DNA of 64,000 bases from Tardiphaga sp. (GCF_028290785.1 NZ_JAQGJD010000318.1:1-64000), one strand, 5' to 3'. Counted from the stretch's first letter, positions 44,100 through 53,288 are shown. Notes: generated from the letters alone by a model not told the origin. Numbers and translations: made by a program.

Positions 44100-44420
44100 A
44101 TGCGAACGACAGGTCTCAAAGGCGCTTGCCTCGTCTTCGCCAGCCTTGCTTTGTCAGGCGTGACGCCGGTTCATGCCGTTGACTATCCATGGTGTGCGTT
44201 GGGCAGCAGCATCGGCCGGCAGTGCAGCTACACCACTCCGCAACAATGCCAGGCCGCCATCAGCGGCGTCGGCGGCTCCTGCATGCAGAACCCAGCCATG
44301 ACGCAGCAGGCGAGCCAGAGGCCGTCGCCGTCCGATCGCTCCGAACGCAGCAAATCCCGTCCGCCTCCAGGCGTGAAAATCCATCGCGCGCCGGGGAAGC
44401 ATGGATGGTATTATGAATAG
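44100..44420 (+). CDS. Small exported DUF3551-type protein
   Basis: 106 residues from the ATG at 44100 (CAGAGG upstream). The signal peptide is GACLVFASLALSGVTPVHA. The mature protein opens with DYPWCALGSSIGRQCSYTTPQQCQAAISGVGGSCMQNP, which is the DUF3551 pattern with four conserved cysteines, common in Bradyrhizobium and relatives in many copies. Function unknown. It ends in a basic, Tyr-rich tail. It may be transcribed with hcp2 but is not a known T6SS part. Confidence 0.8.
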   Translation: MRTTGLKGACLVFASLALSGVTPVHAVDYPWCALGSSIGRQCSYTTPQQCQAAISGVGGSCMQNPAMTQQASQRPSPSDRSERSKSRPPPGVKIHRAPGKHGWYYE

Positions 44421-44602
44421 ATGGGCGACTGTCGAGCGTGCATGCATGCCGGATCACGCCGGGCGGGCGATAGCGCCTCTCCAGGCTGCGCCCGCTAAGA
44501 TTGCAGAGAAGAAGCAAATTCGAAGGGGCTCGCGGCTCGAGCGTCAAAGGGCTACCGCGAGGCCCGCCGACCGCTGCTGGCGGCACGAAGCGGACGCGTT
44601 GG

Positions 44603-45388
44603 TCAGCGATGCATGATCTGTTTGAGGAATGCGCGAGTTCGATCCTGTTTTGGATTTGAGAAAAACTCGGCTGGCGCGCCTTCCTCGACGATCCGGCCGG
44701 CATCCATGAACACCACGCGGTCAGCAACGGTGCGGGCAAAACCCATCTCATGGGTGACACAAACCATGGTCATGCCCTCGCGGGCAAGGCCGACCATGAC
44801 GTCGAGCACCTCCTGGATCATCTCCGGATCCAGCGCCGAGGTAGGTTCATCGAACAACATGATCTGCGGCTTCATGCACAGCGCCCGCGCGATGGCGACG
44901 CGCTGCTGCTGACCGCCGGACAATTGGTTCGGATATTTGTCGGCTTGTTCGGAGATCCTGACACGCTCGAGAAAATAGCGCGCGGTTTCGTCGGCCTCCT
45001 GCTTGGTCGCGCCCCGAATTTTTCGCGGCGCGATGGTGAGGTTCTGCAGCACGGTCAGATGCGGGAAGAGATTGAACTGCTGAAAAACCATGCCGACATC
45101 GCGGCGGACCACGTCGACATTGCGCGTCGAATGGTCGAGTTCGACGCCATTGACGATGATACGGCCGTCGCGGTGCTCTTCCAGCCGATTGATGCAGCGG
45201 ATCATGGTCGATTTGCCGGAGCCGGACGGTCCGCAGATCACTACGCGTTCGCCGCGCGCCACCGTGAAGTCGATATCCTTGAGCACCTGGACGTCGCCGA
45301 ACCATTTGGTGACGCCGGACATCCGGATGATCGGCTGTGAGGTCTCTGCTGACGTTTGCACCATGGTGCTCTCCGAAACATTGCTCAT
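44603..45388 (-). CDS. Polar amino-acid-type ABC transporter ATP-binding protein (GlnQ-like)
   Basis: 261 residues. Intact ATPase motifs: Walker [10 protein letters not shown] (residues 53-61), Q-loop in [16 protein letters not shown], signature LSGGQQQR, Walker [13 protein letters not shown] and switch CVTHEM. The sequence type is the polar amino acid transporter (PAAT) group. It is the last gene of the minus-strand operon, and its permeases and receptor are three to five genes upstream. It overlaps the SDR gene by four bases. Substrate not predictable, but the operon's ureide enzymes suggest a nitrogen-rich compound. Confidence 0.95.
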   Translation of the reverse strand: MSNVSESTMVQTSAETSQPIIRMSGVTKWFGDVQVLKDIDFTVARGERVVICGPSGSGKSTMIRCINRLEEHRDGRIIVNGVELDHSTRNVDVVRRDVGMVFQQFNLFPHLTVLQNLTIAPRKIRGATKQEADETARYFLERVRISEQADKYPNQLSGGQQQRVAIARALCMKPQIMLFDEPTSALDPEMIQEVLDVMVGLAREGMTMVCVTHEMGFARTVADRVVFMDAGRIVEEGAPAEFFSNPKQDRTRAFLKQIMHR

Positions 45389-46161
45389 GACGCCATCCAG
45401 CCGCCATCGACTAGGATGTTCTCGCCGGTCACGAAAGTAGCCTCGTCGGAAGCCAGAAACAGCGCCGCATTGGCGACATCGTCAGGCCGGCCCAGCCGCG
45501 GCATGGGCGTGCGGCTGGTGGAGTAGTCCATCCAACGCTGCTCTGCCGCGCGGCCCGGCTTTCCGGTAACGATCTTGCCGGGCGCGACGGCGTTGCAAAT
45601 GATGTGATCCTTGGCATAGTCCGCGGCGATCTGCCGCGTCATGTAGACGACGCCGGATTTCGAGGTACCATAGGCGATGTCTTCCGGGCAGGCGATCATG
45701 CCGTGTTGCGAGGAGATGTTGACGATGCGGCCGCGGGCCTCGTTGCGGATTTCCTGTGTCAGCATTTGTCTGACGGCGGCGCGCGACATCAGGAACACGC
45801 CGGTGAGATTGACCGCCAGTGCCCTGTCCCATTCGGCGAGGCTGGTGTCGGTCAGGCGCTTGCCGGTGCCGATGGCCGCATCGTTGACCAGCACGTCGAG
45901 GCGGCCGAAGCGAGCCACGGTCGCTTGGACGGCGCGGACGGTGTCGTCCTCCGAGGCGACATCGATCTGGATGAAGTCAACCTCATGGCCGTCCGCCCGC
46001 AGCAGCTCGAGTGTCGGAATGCCGCCCTCGCGCACGTCCGTGGTGAGATCCGCGAGCATGAGCCTCGCGCCCTCGGCGGCGAAGCGGCGGGCGATGGCGC
46101 GGCCGATGCCCGACGAGGCGCCGGTGATCAGGACGGATTTTGCAGCGAGGCGTTCGGTCAT
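45385..46161 (-). CDS. Short-chain dehydrogenase/reductase (SDR) family oxidoreductase
   Basis: 258 residues. The NAD(P)-binding motif is TGASSGIG (13-20). The catalytic residues are Ser151 in VNISSQHG, Tyr164 and Lys168 in YGTSKSG, and the cofactor-loop asparagine is in LVNDAAIG. The C-terminal [20 protein letters not shown] is the classical SDR ending. It oxidises or reduces an alcohol or carbonyl group that cannot be named from sequence. It lies between an epimerase and the ABC ATPase gene, with 4-base overlaps on both sides, so all are translated as a unit. Confidence 0.94.
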   Translation of the reverse strand: MTERLAAKSVLITGASSGIGRAIARRFAAEGARLMLADLTTDVREGGIPTLELLRADGHEVDFIQIDVASEDDTVRAVQATVARFGRLDVLVNDAAIGTGKRLTDTSLAEWDRALAVNLTGVFLMSRAAVRQMLTQEIRNEARGRIVNISSQHGMIACPEDIAYGTSKSGVVYMTRQIAADYAKDHIICNAVAPGKIVTGKPGRAAEQRWMDYSTSRTPMPRLGRPDDVANAALFLASDEATFVTGENILVDGGWMAS

Positions 46162-47141
46162 ACGGGTTCCCCCGTCAGCGACAACCAGCCGAGATAGTCG
46201 CGTGCGGCAGCGTCCAGATCAAATTGCGGGCAACAGCCGGTGTCGCCCGCCAGTCGCGCGATGCTCAGCGGGGCGCGGTCCTTCGGCAGGCGATAGATGA
46301 TATTGCCGTCATCTTGCGACGCCGCAAGCTTCCAAATAAAATCCGGAAAGTGTTGCGCCACGATCACGCACCATTCAACGAGATTGCTGATGATGCCGCC
46401 GCTGACATGATAGATGCGGTGGTTCAGCGTGTCGGCTTGGCTGACTGCCGCGATACCGCGTGCCGCGTCGCGCGAATAGATCCAGTCGCCAGCCATGGTC
46501 CGCGGCAGCGCCACCTCGCGGCCCGCGCGCGCCAGCGCGATGATCTGATGATGCGGGCTCAACGCGTCGCGGACAGCGGTCTGCAATTCCCAGGGGCCAA
46601 AGGCCGGCCCGAGCCGGACGACGCGCACATCCAGCTTGTGCAGCTGGGCGATCCGCAGCGCGGCCTGTTCCGATGCAAGTTTGGTGATGCCGTAGAGCGC
46701 GGCAGGCGCCGGCGGCGATAGCTCTTCTTCGAACAGGCCTGACGCGGCCGGTTGCGAGAAGCCGTAGACGGCGACGGAGCTCAGCACGGTGACGCGCTTG
46801 ATGGCGGGCCGCAACGCCACGCATTCGAGCAGGTTGACCGTGCCACCGATATTGACGTCCACGATCTGGCGCGCGGCGTCACGCTCGCGCTGCTCATTCG
46901 GCGTCATCGCGGCGGTGTGGATCACGCGGTCGATGCCAGCCTCGTTCAACGCGCCATCGACATCGTCGGCGCTTGTGACATCGCCCGTGATCAGCGTCGC
47001 GCCGGCGAGTTCGGGACGCGCCAGCATACCGTACGCGGGGGCCGAAAGATCGAACAGGAAGACGGTCTCGCCGTCTGCGATCAGGCGCTCGGCGAGTGCG
47101 AGGCCGATGAAACCGCTGCCGCCGGTGATCAGGGTGGCCAT
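46158..47141 (-). CDS. NAD-dependent epimerase/dehydratase family protein
   Basis: 327 residues of the extended SDR type. The glycine motif GGSGFIG (7-13) opens the Rossmann fold. Catalytic Tyr150 and Lys154 lie in LYGITK, with Ser121/Ser122 in VLSSVAVYG. The family acts mainly on nucleotide sugars but also on smaller hydroxy or keto compounds; the context of an uptake transporter and ureide enzymes points to the latter. It overlaps the SDR gene by four bases and lies one base after the permease gene. Confidence 0.92.
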   Translation of the reverse strand: MATLITGGSGFIGLALAERLIADGETVFLFDLSAPAYGMLARPELAGATLITGDVTSADDVDGALNEAGIDRVIHTAAMTPNEQRERDAARQIVDVNIGGTVNLLECVALRPAIKRVTVLSSVAVYGFSQPAASGLFEEELSPPAPAALYGITKLASEQAALRIAQLHKLDVRVVRLGPAFGPWELQTAVRDALSPHHQIIALARAGREVALPRTMAGDWIYSRDAARGIAAVSQADTLNHRIYHVSGGIISNLVEWCVIVAQHFPDFIWKLAASQDDGNIIYRLPKDRAPLSIARLAGDTGCCPQFDLDAAARDYLGWLSLTGEPV

Positions 47142-47142
47142 G

Positions 47143-47814
47143 TCAGCGGGCTTTCAATGCTTGCTGCTCCAGCCGCGCCACCCAGCGCGCGAACGGATAC
47201 AGGATGACGAAGAAGATCACGGCGGCCGCCATCAGCGGCGTCGAGTTATAGGTCTGCTCCTGGGCAACGCGGGCCGAGCGCAGCAGCTCGGGCAGTGCGA
47301 CCAGGGCGGCGATCGGCGTCGCCTTGACGAGTTCGAGTGAATTGCTGGCGAGCGGCGCCAGTACGTTCCGAATCGCCTGCGGCAGCACGATGAAAAACAC
47401 CACATGCAGTGGCTTGAACCCGAGCGCCCGCGCAGCTTCGGTCTGGCCAGGCGGTACCGACAGGATGCCTGCGCGGAAGATCTCGCCGTAATAGCCGGAA
47501 TTGTTGAGCACGATGGCCAGCACCGCCGCGGTGAAGCCGCCCAGCGTCAGGCCCAGAAACGGCATGCCGTAGAAAATCAAAATCAGCAACACCACCACGG
47601 GGAACGACCTGAACAGGTCGATATAGACCAGCAGCGCGATGTTCACCCAGCGGTTCTTGAAACTGTACAGCACGGCGATGGCGAGCCCAGCGAGAATGCC
47701 GAGCGGCAGCGCCACCGCCGACAGCCACACCGTATAGATCAGCCCCTGCAGCAGCAGCGGATAGACCCGCAGCAGCGACTCCCAGTTGGCGAAATTGTCG
47801 ATGAAGTCCTGCAT
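47143..47814 (-). CDS. Polar amino-acid-type ABC transporter permease
   Basis: 223 residues with about five membrane helices. The first is near LLQGLIYTVWLSAVALPLGILAGLAIAVL. The EAA loop signature for binding the ATPase is EAARALGFKPLHVVFFIVLPQAIRNVLAPL, the His/Met subfamily form. It lies 9 bases after the companion permease; the two would form a heterodimer. Confidence 0.94.
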   Translation of the reverse strand: MQDFIDNFANWESLLRVYPLLLQGLIYTVWLSAVALPLGILAGLAIAVLYSFKNRWVNIALLVYIDLFRSFPVVVLLILIFYGMPFLGLTLGGFTAAVLAIVLNNSGYYGEIFRAGILSVPPGQTEAARALGFKPLHVVFFIVLPQAIRNVLAPLASNSLELVKATPIAALVALPELLRSARVAQEQTYNSTPLMAAAVIFFVILYPFARWVARLEQQALKAR

Positions 47815-47823
47815 GCGACCCGC

Positions 47824-48495
47824 TCACCGCCCCGTGCTGTAGCGATATTCGATCCACCGGCTGGCGATCACCAGCGGCAGGAAGAAGGTGAGGTAGAACG
47901 CCGCGGCCAACGTCAGCGGCGAGGGATTGGCGACCAGCGCCATCACGCTCTGCGCCTGTCCGAGCGTCTCCGGCAACGACACGGCGGTGCCGAGCGCCGT
48001 GCCCTTGCTGATCGAGATGGCGCGGTTGGTCAGGAGCGGGATCGCGAGGCGAATGGCCTGCGGCAGGATGATAGTGACCAGCGTCCGCAGCCGACTGAAG
48101 CCGAGCGCACTGGCGGCGTCCCATTGCCCGCGCGGCAGCGCCATGATCGCGGACCAGAAGATCTCGGTGGCGAAGGCCGACAGCACCATGCCGAGCGCCA
48201 GCACTGTGGTCGCGAACGGCGACAGCGCCGGGCCCAGATAAGGCAGGCCGAAATAGATGAAGACGATCACGACAAGCTGCGGCAGCGTGCGCAGCACATC
48301 GACATAAGCGGTGATGATGAAATTGACCGGGCGCAGGTTGGCGCAGCGCAGCAGTGCCAGCGACAGGCCGAACACCGTACCGCACAGAATGATCAGCAGC
48401 GAGACGAGGACCGTCGTGCGGAAGCCCGCAAGCACCTGGGGGAAGGCGGCCGCGATGACCTCTGCATTGAAGTAATATTCGACGATCCGGTCCAT
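47824..48495 (-). CDS. Polar amino-acid-type ABC transporter permease
   Basis: 223 residues, same type and length as the next permease. Membrane segments include TTVLVSLLIILCGTVFGLSLAL and the final TLAAAFYLTFFLPLVIASRWI. The EAA loop is in WDAASALGFSRLRTLVTIILPQAIRLAIPLL. Works with the permease at 47143, the ATPase at 44603 and the receptor at 48578. Confidence 0.94.
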   Translation of the reverse strand: MDRIVEYYFNAEVIAAAFPQVLAGFRTTVLVSLLIILCGTVFGLSLALLRCANLRPVNFIITAYVDVLRTLPQLVVIVFIYFGLPYLGPALSPFATTVLALGMVLSAFATEIFWSAIMALPRGQWDAASALGFSRLRTLVTIILPQAIRLAIPLLTNRAISISKGTALGTAVSLPETLGQAQSVMALVANPSPLTLAAAFYLTFFLPLVIASRWIEYRYSTGR

Positions 48496-48577
48496 CGGGT
48501 CTCCGCCAACCGCAACCGCAACCGGACCAGCTTGCTGCCGGTCCGGCTCGGGCAGCTATCTTGTCAGAGCAAGTGCC

Positions 48578-49444
48578 TCACTTGCACGCTGGAACGTGCG
48601 AGGTGGGCTCGAATCCCTTGAAGCCGGGAGGGCCGTAACCGAAATATACGGTGTCGATCGCCGAGCCGGCATCGGGCGCAGCGCCATACCACTTCTCGTG
48701 CAGTTTACGCAGGCGGCCGTCCATCTTCATGCACTCGATGACCGCCTCGACCTTGTTGCGATACTCAGCATCTTCGAGACGGAATGCATAGGCGAAGTTG
48801 CGGCCGTTGAAGTCCTTGAAGCCGACCTTGATCGCCTTGTTCTGGCTGGCGGCATAGACCGTAGTTGGGATCTCATTGAGCGCGGTAAATGCGCGGCGCG
48901 TCAGCACCGCCTGTACCGTATCGGGGAACACGTCATAGCGCTGTACTTCGAAGCCGTATTTCTCGGCATTGGCGGTGGCCCACGTATCCGAGATGGTGCC
49001 ACGATTGACGGCGACGGCCTTTCCCTTGAGATCCTCGAAGCTCTTCATCTCGTCGACGGCGCGGACGATGAAGCCGTTGCCGGTGGAGAACAGTGGCTCG
49101 GTGTAGAGCATGCGCTCGGAACGTTCAGCGGTGAGATTGAGCGGGTTGACGAGAAATTCGGCGCGCTTGGCGAACAGTGCCGCGAACAGGCCGGAGAAAT
49201 TGATATCGACGATCTCGACCTTCGGGCGGCCGAGATCCTTGCCGATCTCGTTGATCAGATCTGCACCGAAGCCCTCGGGACCGTTAGGACCGCGTACCAT
49301 CCACGGCGCAACGCCGAAGTCTGACGCGACCACCAGCGGCTTGTCGGATGGATGATCGGCTTCCTGGGCGCTGGCGCTGCCGTTGGCGAAGGCGGCAGTC
49401 GATAGCATTAACGCCAACAGCCAATGCGTGGGTTTCAGTCTCAT
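48578..49444 (-). CDS. Polar amino-acid-type ABC transporter substrate-binding protein
   Basis: 288 residues from the ATG at 49444, with GAAAGGACG upstream; the longer in-frame form would add 62 unlikely residues. The signal peptide is HWLLALMLSTAAFANGSASA. The SBP_bac_3 fold shows in LVVASDFGVAPWMVRGPNGPEGFGADLI (about 38-65), VNPLNLTAERSERMLYTEPLFSTGNGFIV and DLKGKAVAVNRGTISD. It binds the transported solute in the periplasm. It is followed by the two permease genes. Ligand not assigned. Confidence 0.93.
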   Translation of the reverse strand: MRLKPTHWLLALMLSTAAFANGSASAQEADHPSDKPLVVASDFGVAPWMVRGPNGPEGFGADLINEIGKDLGRPKVEIVDINFSGLFAALFAKRAEFLVNPLNLTAERSERMLYTEPLFSTGNGFIVRAVDEMKSFEDLKGKAVAVNRGTISDTWATANAEKYGFEVQRYDVFPDTVQAVLTRRAFTALNEIPTTVYAASQNKAIKVGFKDFNGRNFAYAFRLEDAEYRNKVEAVIECMKMDGRLRKLHEKWYGAAPDAGSAIDTVYFGYGPPGFKGFEPTSHVPACK

Positions 49445-49478
49445 GATGACGTCCTTTCGGGTACGGATGTGGCGGAGA

Positions 49479-50390
49479 TCAGGGCGTGGGCGGATGGGTG
49501 GCCTGCCAGTGACGGGCGATGTCGCCACGCTGGCAGACCCAGGCGTCGCTGTGCCTGGCAACGTGATCGAGGAAGCGCTGCAGGCCGGCTGCGCGTCCGG
49601 GATGACCGATGAGACGCGTGTGCAATCCAACCGACATCATCTTCGGCGCGGTGGCGCCTTCCGCATAGAGCATGTCGAAGGCGTCACGCAGATAGACGAA
49701 AAAATCATCCGCCGTTGCCATCGCGCCGCGACTGAACTTGGCATCGTTGTTGGCGAGACCGTAGGGCACCACGAGATGCGGCTTGCCGAGCACACGGGTC
49801 CAGTATGGCAGCTCATCGTTATAAGCGTCGGAGTCGTAGAGGAAGCCGCCTTCCTCGACCACGAGGCGGCGGGTATTGACGCTCGGCCCATAGCGGCAAT
49901 ACCAGCCGAGCGGACGCTCACCGGTGGTGCGTTTGAGGCTCTCGACGGTCTTGCGGATGCGCTCGCGCTCGTCGGGCTCAGACAGCAGTGGATGTCGCTC
50001 CCAGCGCCAGCCATGCGCGCAGACGTCATAGCTGTATTCGCGAATGGCTGCGCAGGCCTCGTCATTGCGCTCCAGCGCCAGCGCGCAGCCCATCACCGTC
50101 GCGGTCATGTCGCGCTCGGACAGAAGGCGGAGCACTCGCCAGAAGCCGATGCGGCTGCCATATTCGAACATCGACTCGGCGGCGAGGTCGCGGCCTTCGA
50201 AGCCACCGCCGCCGCCCTCGGTCAGCGCGGCTTCGGTGACGCCGTCGCCATCTGCGAAGGACGGCTCGGAGCCTTCCTCGTAATTGATGCAGAAATTGAG
50301 CGCGATCCTGGCGGCATTCGGCCATTGCGGATGCGGCGGGGTGCGGCCGTAGCCGACGAAATCGCGCCTGAGATGATCGTCATGCGGCAT
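49479..50390 (-). CDS. puuE: Polysaccharide-deacetylase-fold allantoinase-type hydrolase (PuuE-like)
   Basis: 303 residues of the PuuE group, which opens the ring of allantoin without a metal. Family marks are RDFVGYGRTPPHPQWPNAARIALNFCINYEEGSE, AESMFEYGSRIGFWRVLRLL, the CAHGWRWE segment and the PLGWYCRYGPSVNTRRLVVEEGGFLYDSD core, then YWTRVLGKP. Gene order next to ureidoglycolate lyase supports a ureide role. PuuE relatives also act on other cyclic amides, so the substrate is likely but not proven to be allantoin. Confidence 0.88.
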   Translation of the reverse strand: MPHDDHLRRDFVGYGRTPPHPQWPNAARIALNFCINYEEGSEPSFADGDGVTEAALTEGGGGGFEGRDLAAESMFEYGSRIGFWRVLRLLSERDMTATVMGCALALERNDEACAAIREYSYDVCAHGWRWERHPLLSEPDERERIRKTVESLKRTTGERPLGWYCRYGPSVNTRRLVVEEGGFLYDSDAYNDELPYWTRVLGKPHLVVPYGLANNDAKFSRGAMATADDFFVYLRDAFDMLYAEGATAPKMMSVGLHTRLIGHPGRAAGLQRFLDHVARHSDAWVCQRGDIARHWQATHPPTP

Positions 50391-50401
50391 GGTTGCGATC
50401 C

Positions 50402-50911
50402 CTAGGTGCTCTGCGGCATCACGGCGCGGACTTCGCCGGCGATCTCGACGAAGACGTCGTCGTCCTGCCGGCCGGTCATGCCCATGGCGACGGCAAATTC
50501 CATGTCCGCGCCCAGAACCGTCATCGGATGATGCCAGACATTGCGTGCGAAGGTGATGCTCTGATGCGGCCCGGCGACGAAGCAGCGCAGGGTTGCGACG
50601 TCAGGCAGGCCGTCGGGGCCTGTATCGCACGCGATCGCCAGGTACTGGCTGCTGCCCAGCGGTATGAAGGTCTGGGCCGAATATGGATGCCGCTCCAGCG
50701 TGGTAATCTGAAGCGGCAGCGTCCCGAGCCGGGCGGCGCTGCTGATCCAGTGCGAGAAGGTGATGGCGCTCTCAGCGCAGTCGGTCGCGGTCGGCAGATA
50801 GCGCCGGCGAACGTCGATGGGCCGCTCGGCGACGTCGCCAAACGGCATGAAGGCAGCAGGAGACAGCGGTTCGGCCGCAATGGCGAGGGGAGTCGTTTCG
50901 TTCGGTGTCAT
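50402..50911 (-). CDS. allA: Ureidoglycolate lyase
   Basis: 169 residues of the AllA family (cupin-like fold), which splits ureidoglycolate to glyoxylate and urea. Visible marks are LSPAAFMPFGDV, FSHWISSAARLGTLPLQITTLERHPYSAQTFIPLG, and VAGPHQSITFARNVWHHPMTVLG, where the HH pair and the preceding strand line the active site. First gene of the minus-strand operon, 11 bases before the PuuE-like gene, with a GntR-type palindrome 42 bases upstream of its ATG. Confidence 0.92.
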   Translation of the reverse strand: MTPNETTPLAIAAEPLSPAAFMPFGDVAERPIDVRRRYLPTATDCAESAITFSHWISSAARLGTLPLQITTLERHPYSAQTFIPLGSSQYLAIACDTGPDGLPDVATLRCFVAGPHQSITFARNVWHHPMTVLGADMEFAVAMGMTGRQDDDVFVEIAGEVRAVMPQST

Positions 50912-50952
50912 TCGGCGGCACTTCTGGTTAGTCGGGCTGCTTGATATTCCAA

Positions 50953-50962
50953 TGGTATACCA
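50953..50962. promoter_or_regulatory. Candidate GntR/FCD operator TGGTATACCA
   Basis: A perfect 10-bp palindrome of the form bound by FadR/VanR-subfamily GntR proteins (TGGT-AT-ACCA). It lies 42-51 bases upstream of the allA start and about 135 bases downstream of the GntR gene that ends at 51097, a good place for a repressor of the allA operon. Confidence 0.5.
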
Positions 50963-51096
50963 GTGAACTGCGCCGGCCGATTGCAGTCAAGCAGTGAAGG
51001 TCAGGAACCTGCGTCAAATTTGGACGGTGTCCGACAGAATTTCAGGCAACAGCAGAATTTTCAGACATGCAGCCGCAAAGGCGCGCATAACCGCTT

Positions 51097-51849
51097 CTAG
51101 CCGTGAGGCTCAGGCAGGAAGATCCCAAATCGTTCGAGTAATCCCTGCCGCACGTTAGTGAGATGCAGAATCATCGCCTGTCGAGCCGCGGCGGCATCAC
51201 GATCGATGATGGCATCGATAATCGCAACATGCTCGCGAGTGGCGGGCAGCAGCCGACCAGGGTGGCGCTCCACATTGCACATCCGGATCTTCTGCCGGAT
51301 TTCTCCAATCAGCCTTTCGAGTGAACGATTGCCGCAATGCCCCGCGATCTGATCATGAATTTCGTCGTCGAGAGTCCAGTGAACCGTCTTGGAGACCGTC
51401 GATGCGGCAATGATCTTCTCCAGCCTTGCCCTGATCGGTGTCAGGATATCCAGCGCTATCCGCGTTGCCGCAATGAACGTCGCTTCGCTTTCCAGCACCA
51501 TGCGCAAATGAACCAATTCGAGTAGTTCCGCCATCTCGATGGTGCGGACCACCACGGTGCCATTGGACAATTGCTCGAGTTTGCCTTCGCCCAGCAGCCG
51601 GCTGATGCCGGCCCGTAACGGCGTCCGCGAGACCTTCAGCCGCAGCGCAAGCCGGCGCTCTTCGATCACCTCGCCGGGGTGCAGTTGCCGGGACTCGATC
51701 AACTCTTGCAACTTCAAATAGGTTACGTCCGTTACGTTGCTATTGCTCCGTGCCGGGCGTTTGTTGACTGATTTCGTTGCTTTATTGACAGAGGCCACGG
51801 ACGTTGCTTTCAATGATTGGACAGATATGCCGCATCGACAACCGTGCAT
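51097..51849 (-). CDS. GntR family transcriptional regulator (FCD domain)
   Basis: 250 residues from the ATG at 51849; a TTG at 51870 is also in frame and the true start may be further inside, since no ribosome site is clear. An N-terminal winged HTH (about 45-110) contains LHPGEVIEERRLALRLKVSRTPLRAGISRLLGEGKLEQ. The C-terminal helical FCD effector domain carries the metal-ligand positions, with DDEIHDQI, and the His of ATREHVAIIDAI. Upstream of and reading toward the allA operon on the same strand, so it is the likely regulator binding the TGGTATACCA site. Confidence 0.9.
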   Translation of the reverse strand: MHGCRCGISVQSLKATSVASVNKATKSVNKRPARSNSNVTDVTYLKLQELIESRQLHPGEVIEERRLALRLKVSRTPLRAGISRLLGEGKLEQLSNGTVVVRTIEMAELLELVHLRMVLESEATFIAATRIALDILTPIRARLEKIIAASTVSKTVHWTLDDEIHDQIAGHCGNRSLERLIGEIRQKIRMCNVERHPGRLLPATREHVAIIDAIIDRDAAAARQAMILHLTNVRQGLLERFGIFLPEPHG

Positions 51850-52003
51850 GACGTTTTCGCTGCCGGCCAAGCCTAAGCTCTCGATGAGCCATCCATTCTC
51901 AATTGGTGCCCACTTTTATGCAAGGCTTTGAGATTTGCCGCTTACCGCTCTTGGCGCGAAGCGGCCGATCGGGAGCATGTCTGGTCGGAAGAGGGTTACG
52001 TGC

Positions 52004-52405
52004 TCATTCGAAGCGATATGCGAGAATCTTTGATAACTCGCGCTTCGCGGTCTCGATCCAGGCATCGCCGTAGTTCGATGAGTTCTTCTCTCCGGCATGA
52101 CCCTGGATGATGTTCTGGACGTCGGTGTTCATGTCGACCGCGCGGGCAAGAGTGGAAAAGCGGTGGCACCATCCGTGGTGGGGGGCGACGTTTGGGTCGT
52201 TGACGCCGAGTTTGCGGATCCAGGACGCGAGCCGTTCTGCCGCCTTTTGGTATTGCGGGTTAGCGCTCTTGCCGCCCCGCGACCGGTTGGGATCGTAGAA
52301 CCGCGGCATTTCTCCGCGCGATTTCGCGTAATCCAGAAGTCCCTCTTGAACGTGTAGGGATTCGGGACCGGCGCCGCCGAAGTCGCGATCAAGAACGTGC
52401 CGCAT
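52004..52405 (-). pseudogene. Fragment of tyrosine recombinase (phage-type integrase), C-terminal part only
   Basis: 133 codons matching the C-terminal catalytic half of rhizobial tyrosine integrases: GHAGEKNSSNYGDAW keeps the second His and the Tyr nucleophile. The N-terminal arm-binding and first-arginine part is missing. In the HGWCHRF box the position normally occupied by the second catalytic Arg (HxWRHRF in relatives I recall) is Cys80, and the codon TGC differs by one base from CGC. So it is both truncated and mutated, and should be inactive. It marks an old integration event between the two GntR genes. Confidence 0.75.
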
Positions 52406-52426
52406 TACGAGCCTGCATTGTCGGGG

Positions 52427-53152
52427 TTAAACCGGCGGCTCGCTGCGATCAGTCAATGATCTAATCAGCGAGGCTTTCACGCCGGACACATGTTCGCGCA
52501 TCAACATTTCGGCGCGATGCGGCTCGCGCGCCATCACTGCTTCGAAGATGCGATGATGGTCGTCGTGGCGGCGGCGCACGTCTCGATGCTCGAAGGCCAC
52601 GATATTGCGACTCGACGACATCGGCACGTGGTGACAGATCCGGATCATCTCGGCGAGCATGCGGTTGCGCGCGGCCGACAGCAGCGTCTCGTGGAAGTCG
52701 CCATTGATGCTACGGTAGGCGGCGAGGTCGCCGGGTCCGAACGAGCCGCGCTCCAGCAATTTGTCGCCAGCTACCAGGCTCTGCTCGATGATGGCCCGTT
52801 CCTCCGGGCCGAGGCCGCGCTCTGCGGCGAATCGCGCGGCCACGCCTTCCAGCGAAGCACGGATTTCATAGGCATCGACGATGGCGTCGAGCGGGAACTC
52901 GCGCACCGTGAAGCCGCGGTTCGGCGCGTAGTCGAGCAGGCCTTCGCCGGCCAGCGCCTGCAGTGCCGCGCGCACCGGGGTGCGCGACACTGTCAGCGTC
53001 CGGCTGAATTTGACCTCGTTGATACGTTCGCCGGCGCTGACCGAGCCGTCGAGGATGGCCTCGCGAATCTGGTCCATGACCGACAGCGAGCGATTGCCGG
53101 CGCGTGCGACCGCGACGGAATCGATACCGGTGGGAGGATCCTGATCGTCCAT
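52427..53152 (-). CDS. GntR family transcriptional regulator (FCD domain)
   Basis: 241 residues from the ATG at 53152 (AGAAGG upstream); an ATG at 53212 would add 20 residues and lie across the operator-like palindrome. The winged HTH (about 20-85) includes ILDGSVSAGERINEVKFSRTLTVSRTPVRAALQALAGEGLLDY. The FCD domain has the Asp and His ligand positions (NGDFHETLL, HHRIFEAVMA). It diverges from the hydrolase-to-amidase operon at 53367 and probably represses that operon and itself. Only 22 bases separate its stop from the integrase fragment. Confidence 0.92.
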   Translation of the reverse strand: MDDQDPPTGIDSVAVARAGNRSLSVMDQIREAILDGSVSAGERINEVKFSRTLTVSRTPVRAALQALAGEGLLDYAPNRGFTVREFPLDAIVDAYEIRASLEGVAARFAAERGLGPEERAIIEQSLVAGDKLLERGSFGPGDLAAYRSINGDFHETLLSAARNRMLAEMIRICHHVPMSSSRNIVAFEHRDVRRRHDDHHRIFEAVMAREPHRAEMLMREHVSGVKASLIRSLTDRSEPPV

Positions 53153-53164
53153 CGCGGCGCCTTC

Positions 53165-53180
53165 TAAGTGAATACACTTA
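53165..53180. promoter_or_regulatory. Candidate autoregulatory operator TAAGTG-AATA-CACTTA
   Basis: A 16-bp dyad with 6-bp arms, 13 bases upstream of the GntR start at 53152. The outline matches FCD-type GntR sites, and a partly matching copy lies near the divergent operon start. Confidence 0.5.
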
Positions 53181-53288
53181 TTAAATGTGCGGTCATGCGC
53201 CGCAGTTCGCAACAGAAAAATGATGGATTTTACTGCATTATTTGGCGCGCGCTAAACAGGCAAGATGCAAAAATGATAAGCATCGGAA

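Noticed and set aside
47404..48621. 405-codon plus-strand frame over the permease genes
   Set aside because: Gln/Arg/Glu-rich shadow of two membrane-protein genes on the minus strand.
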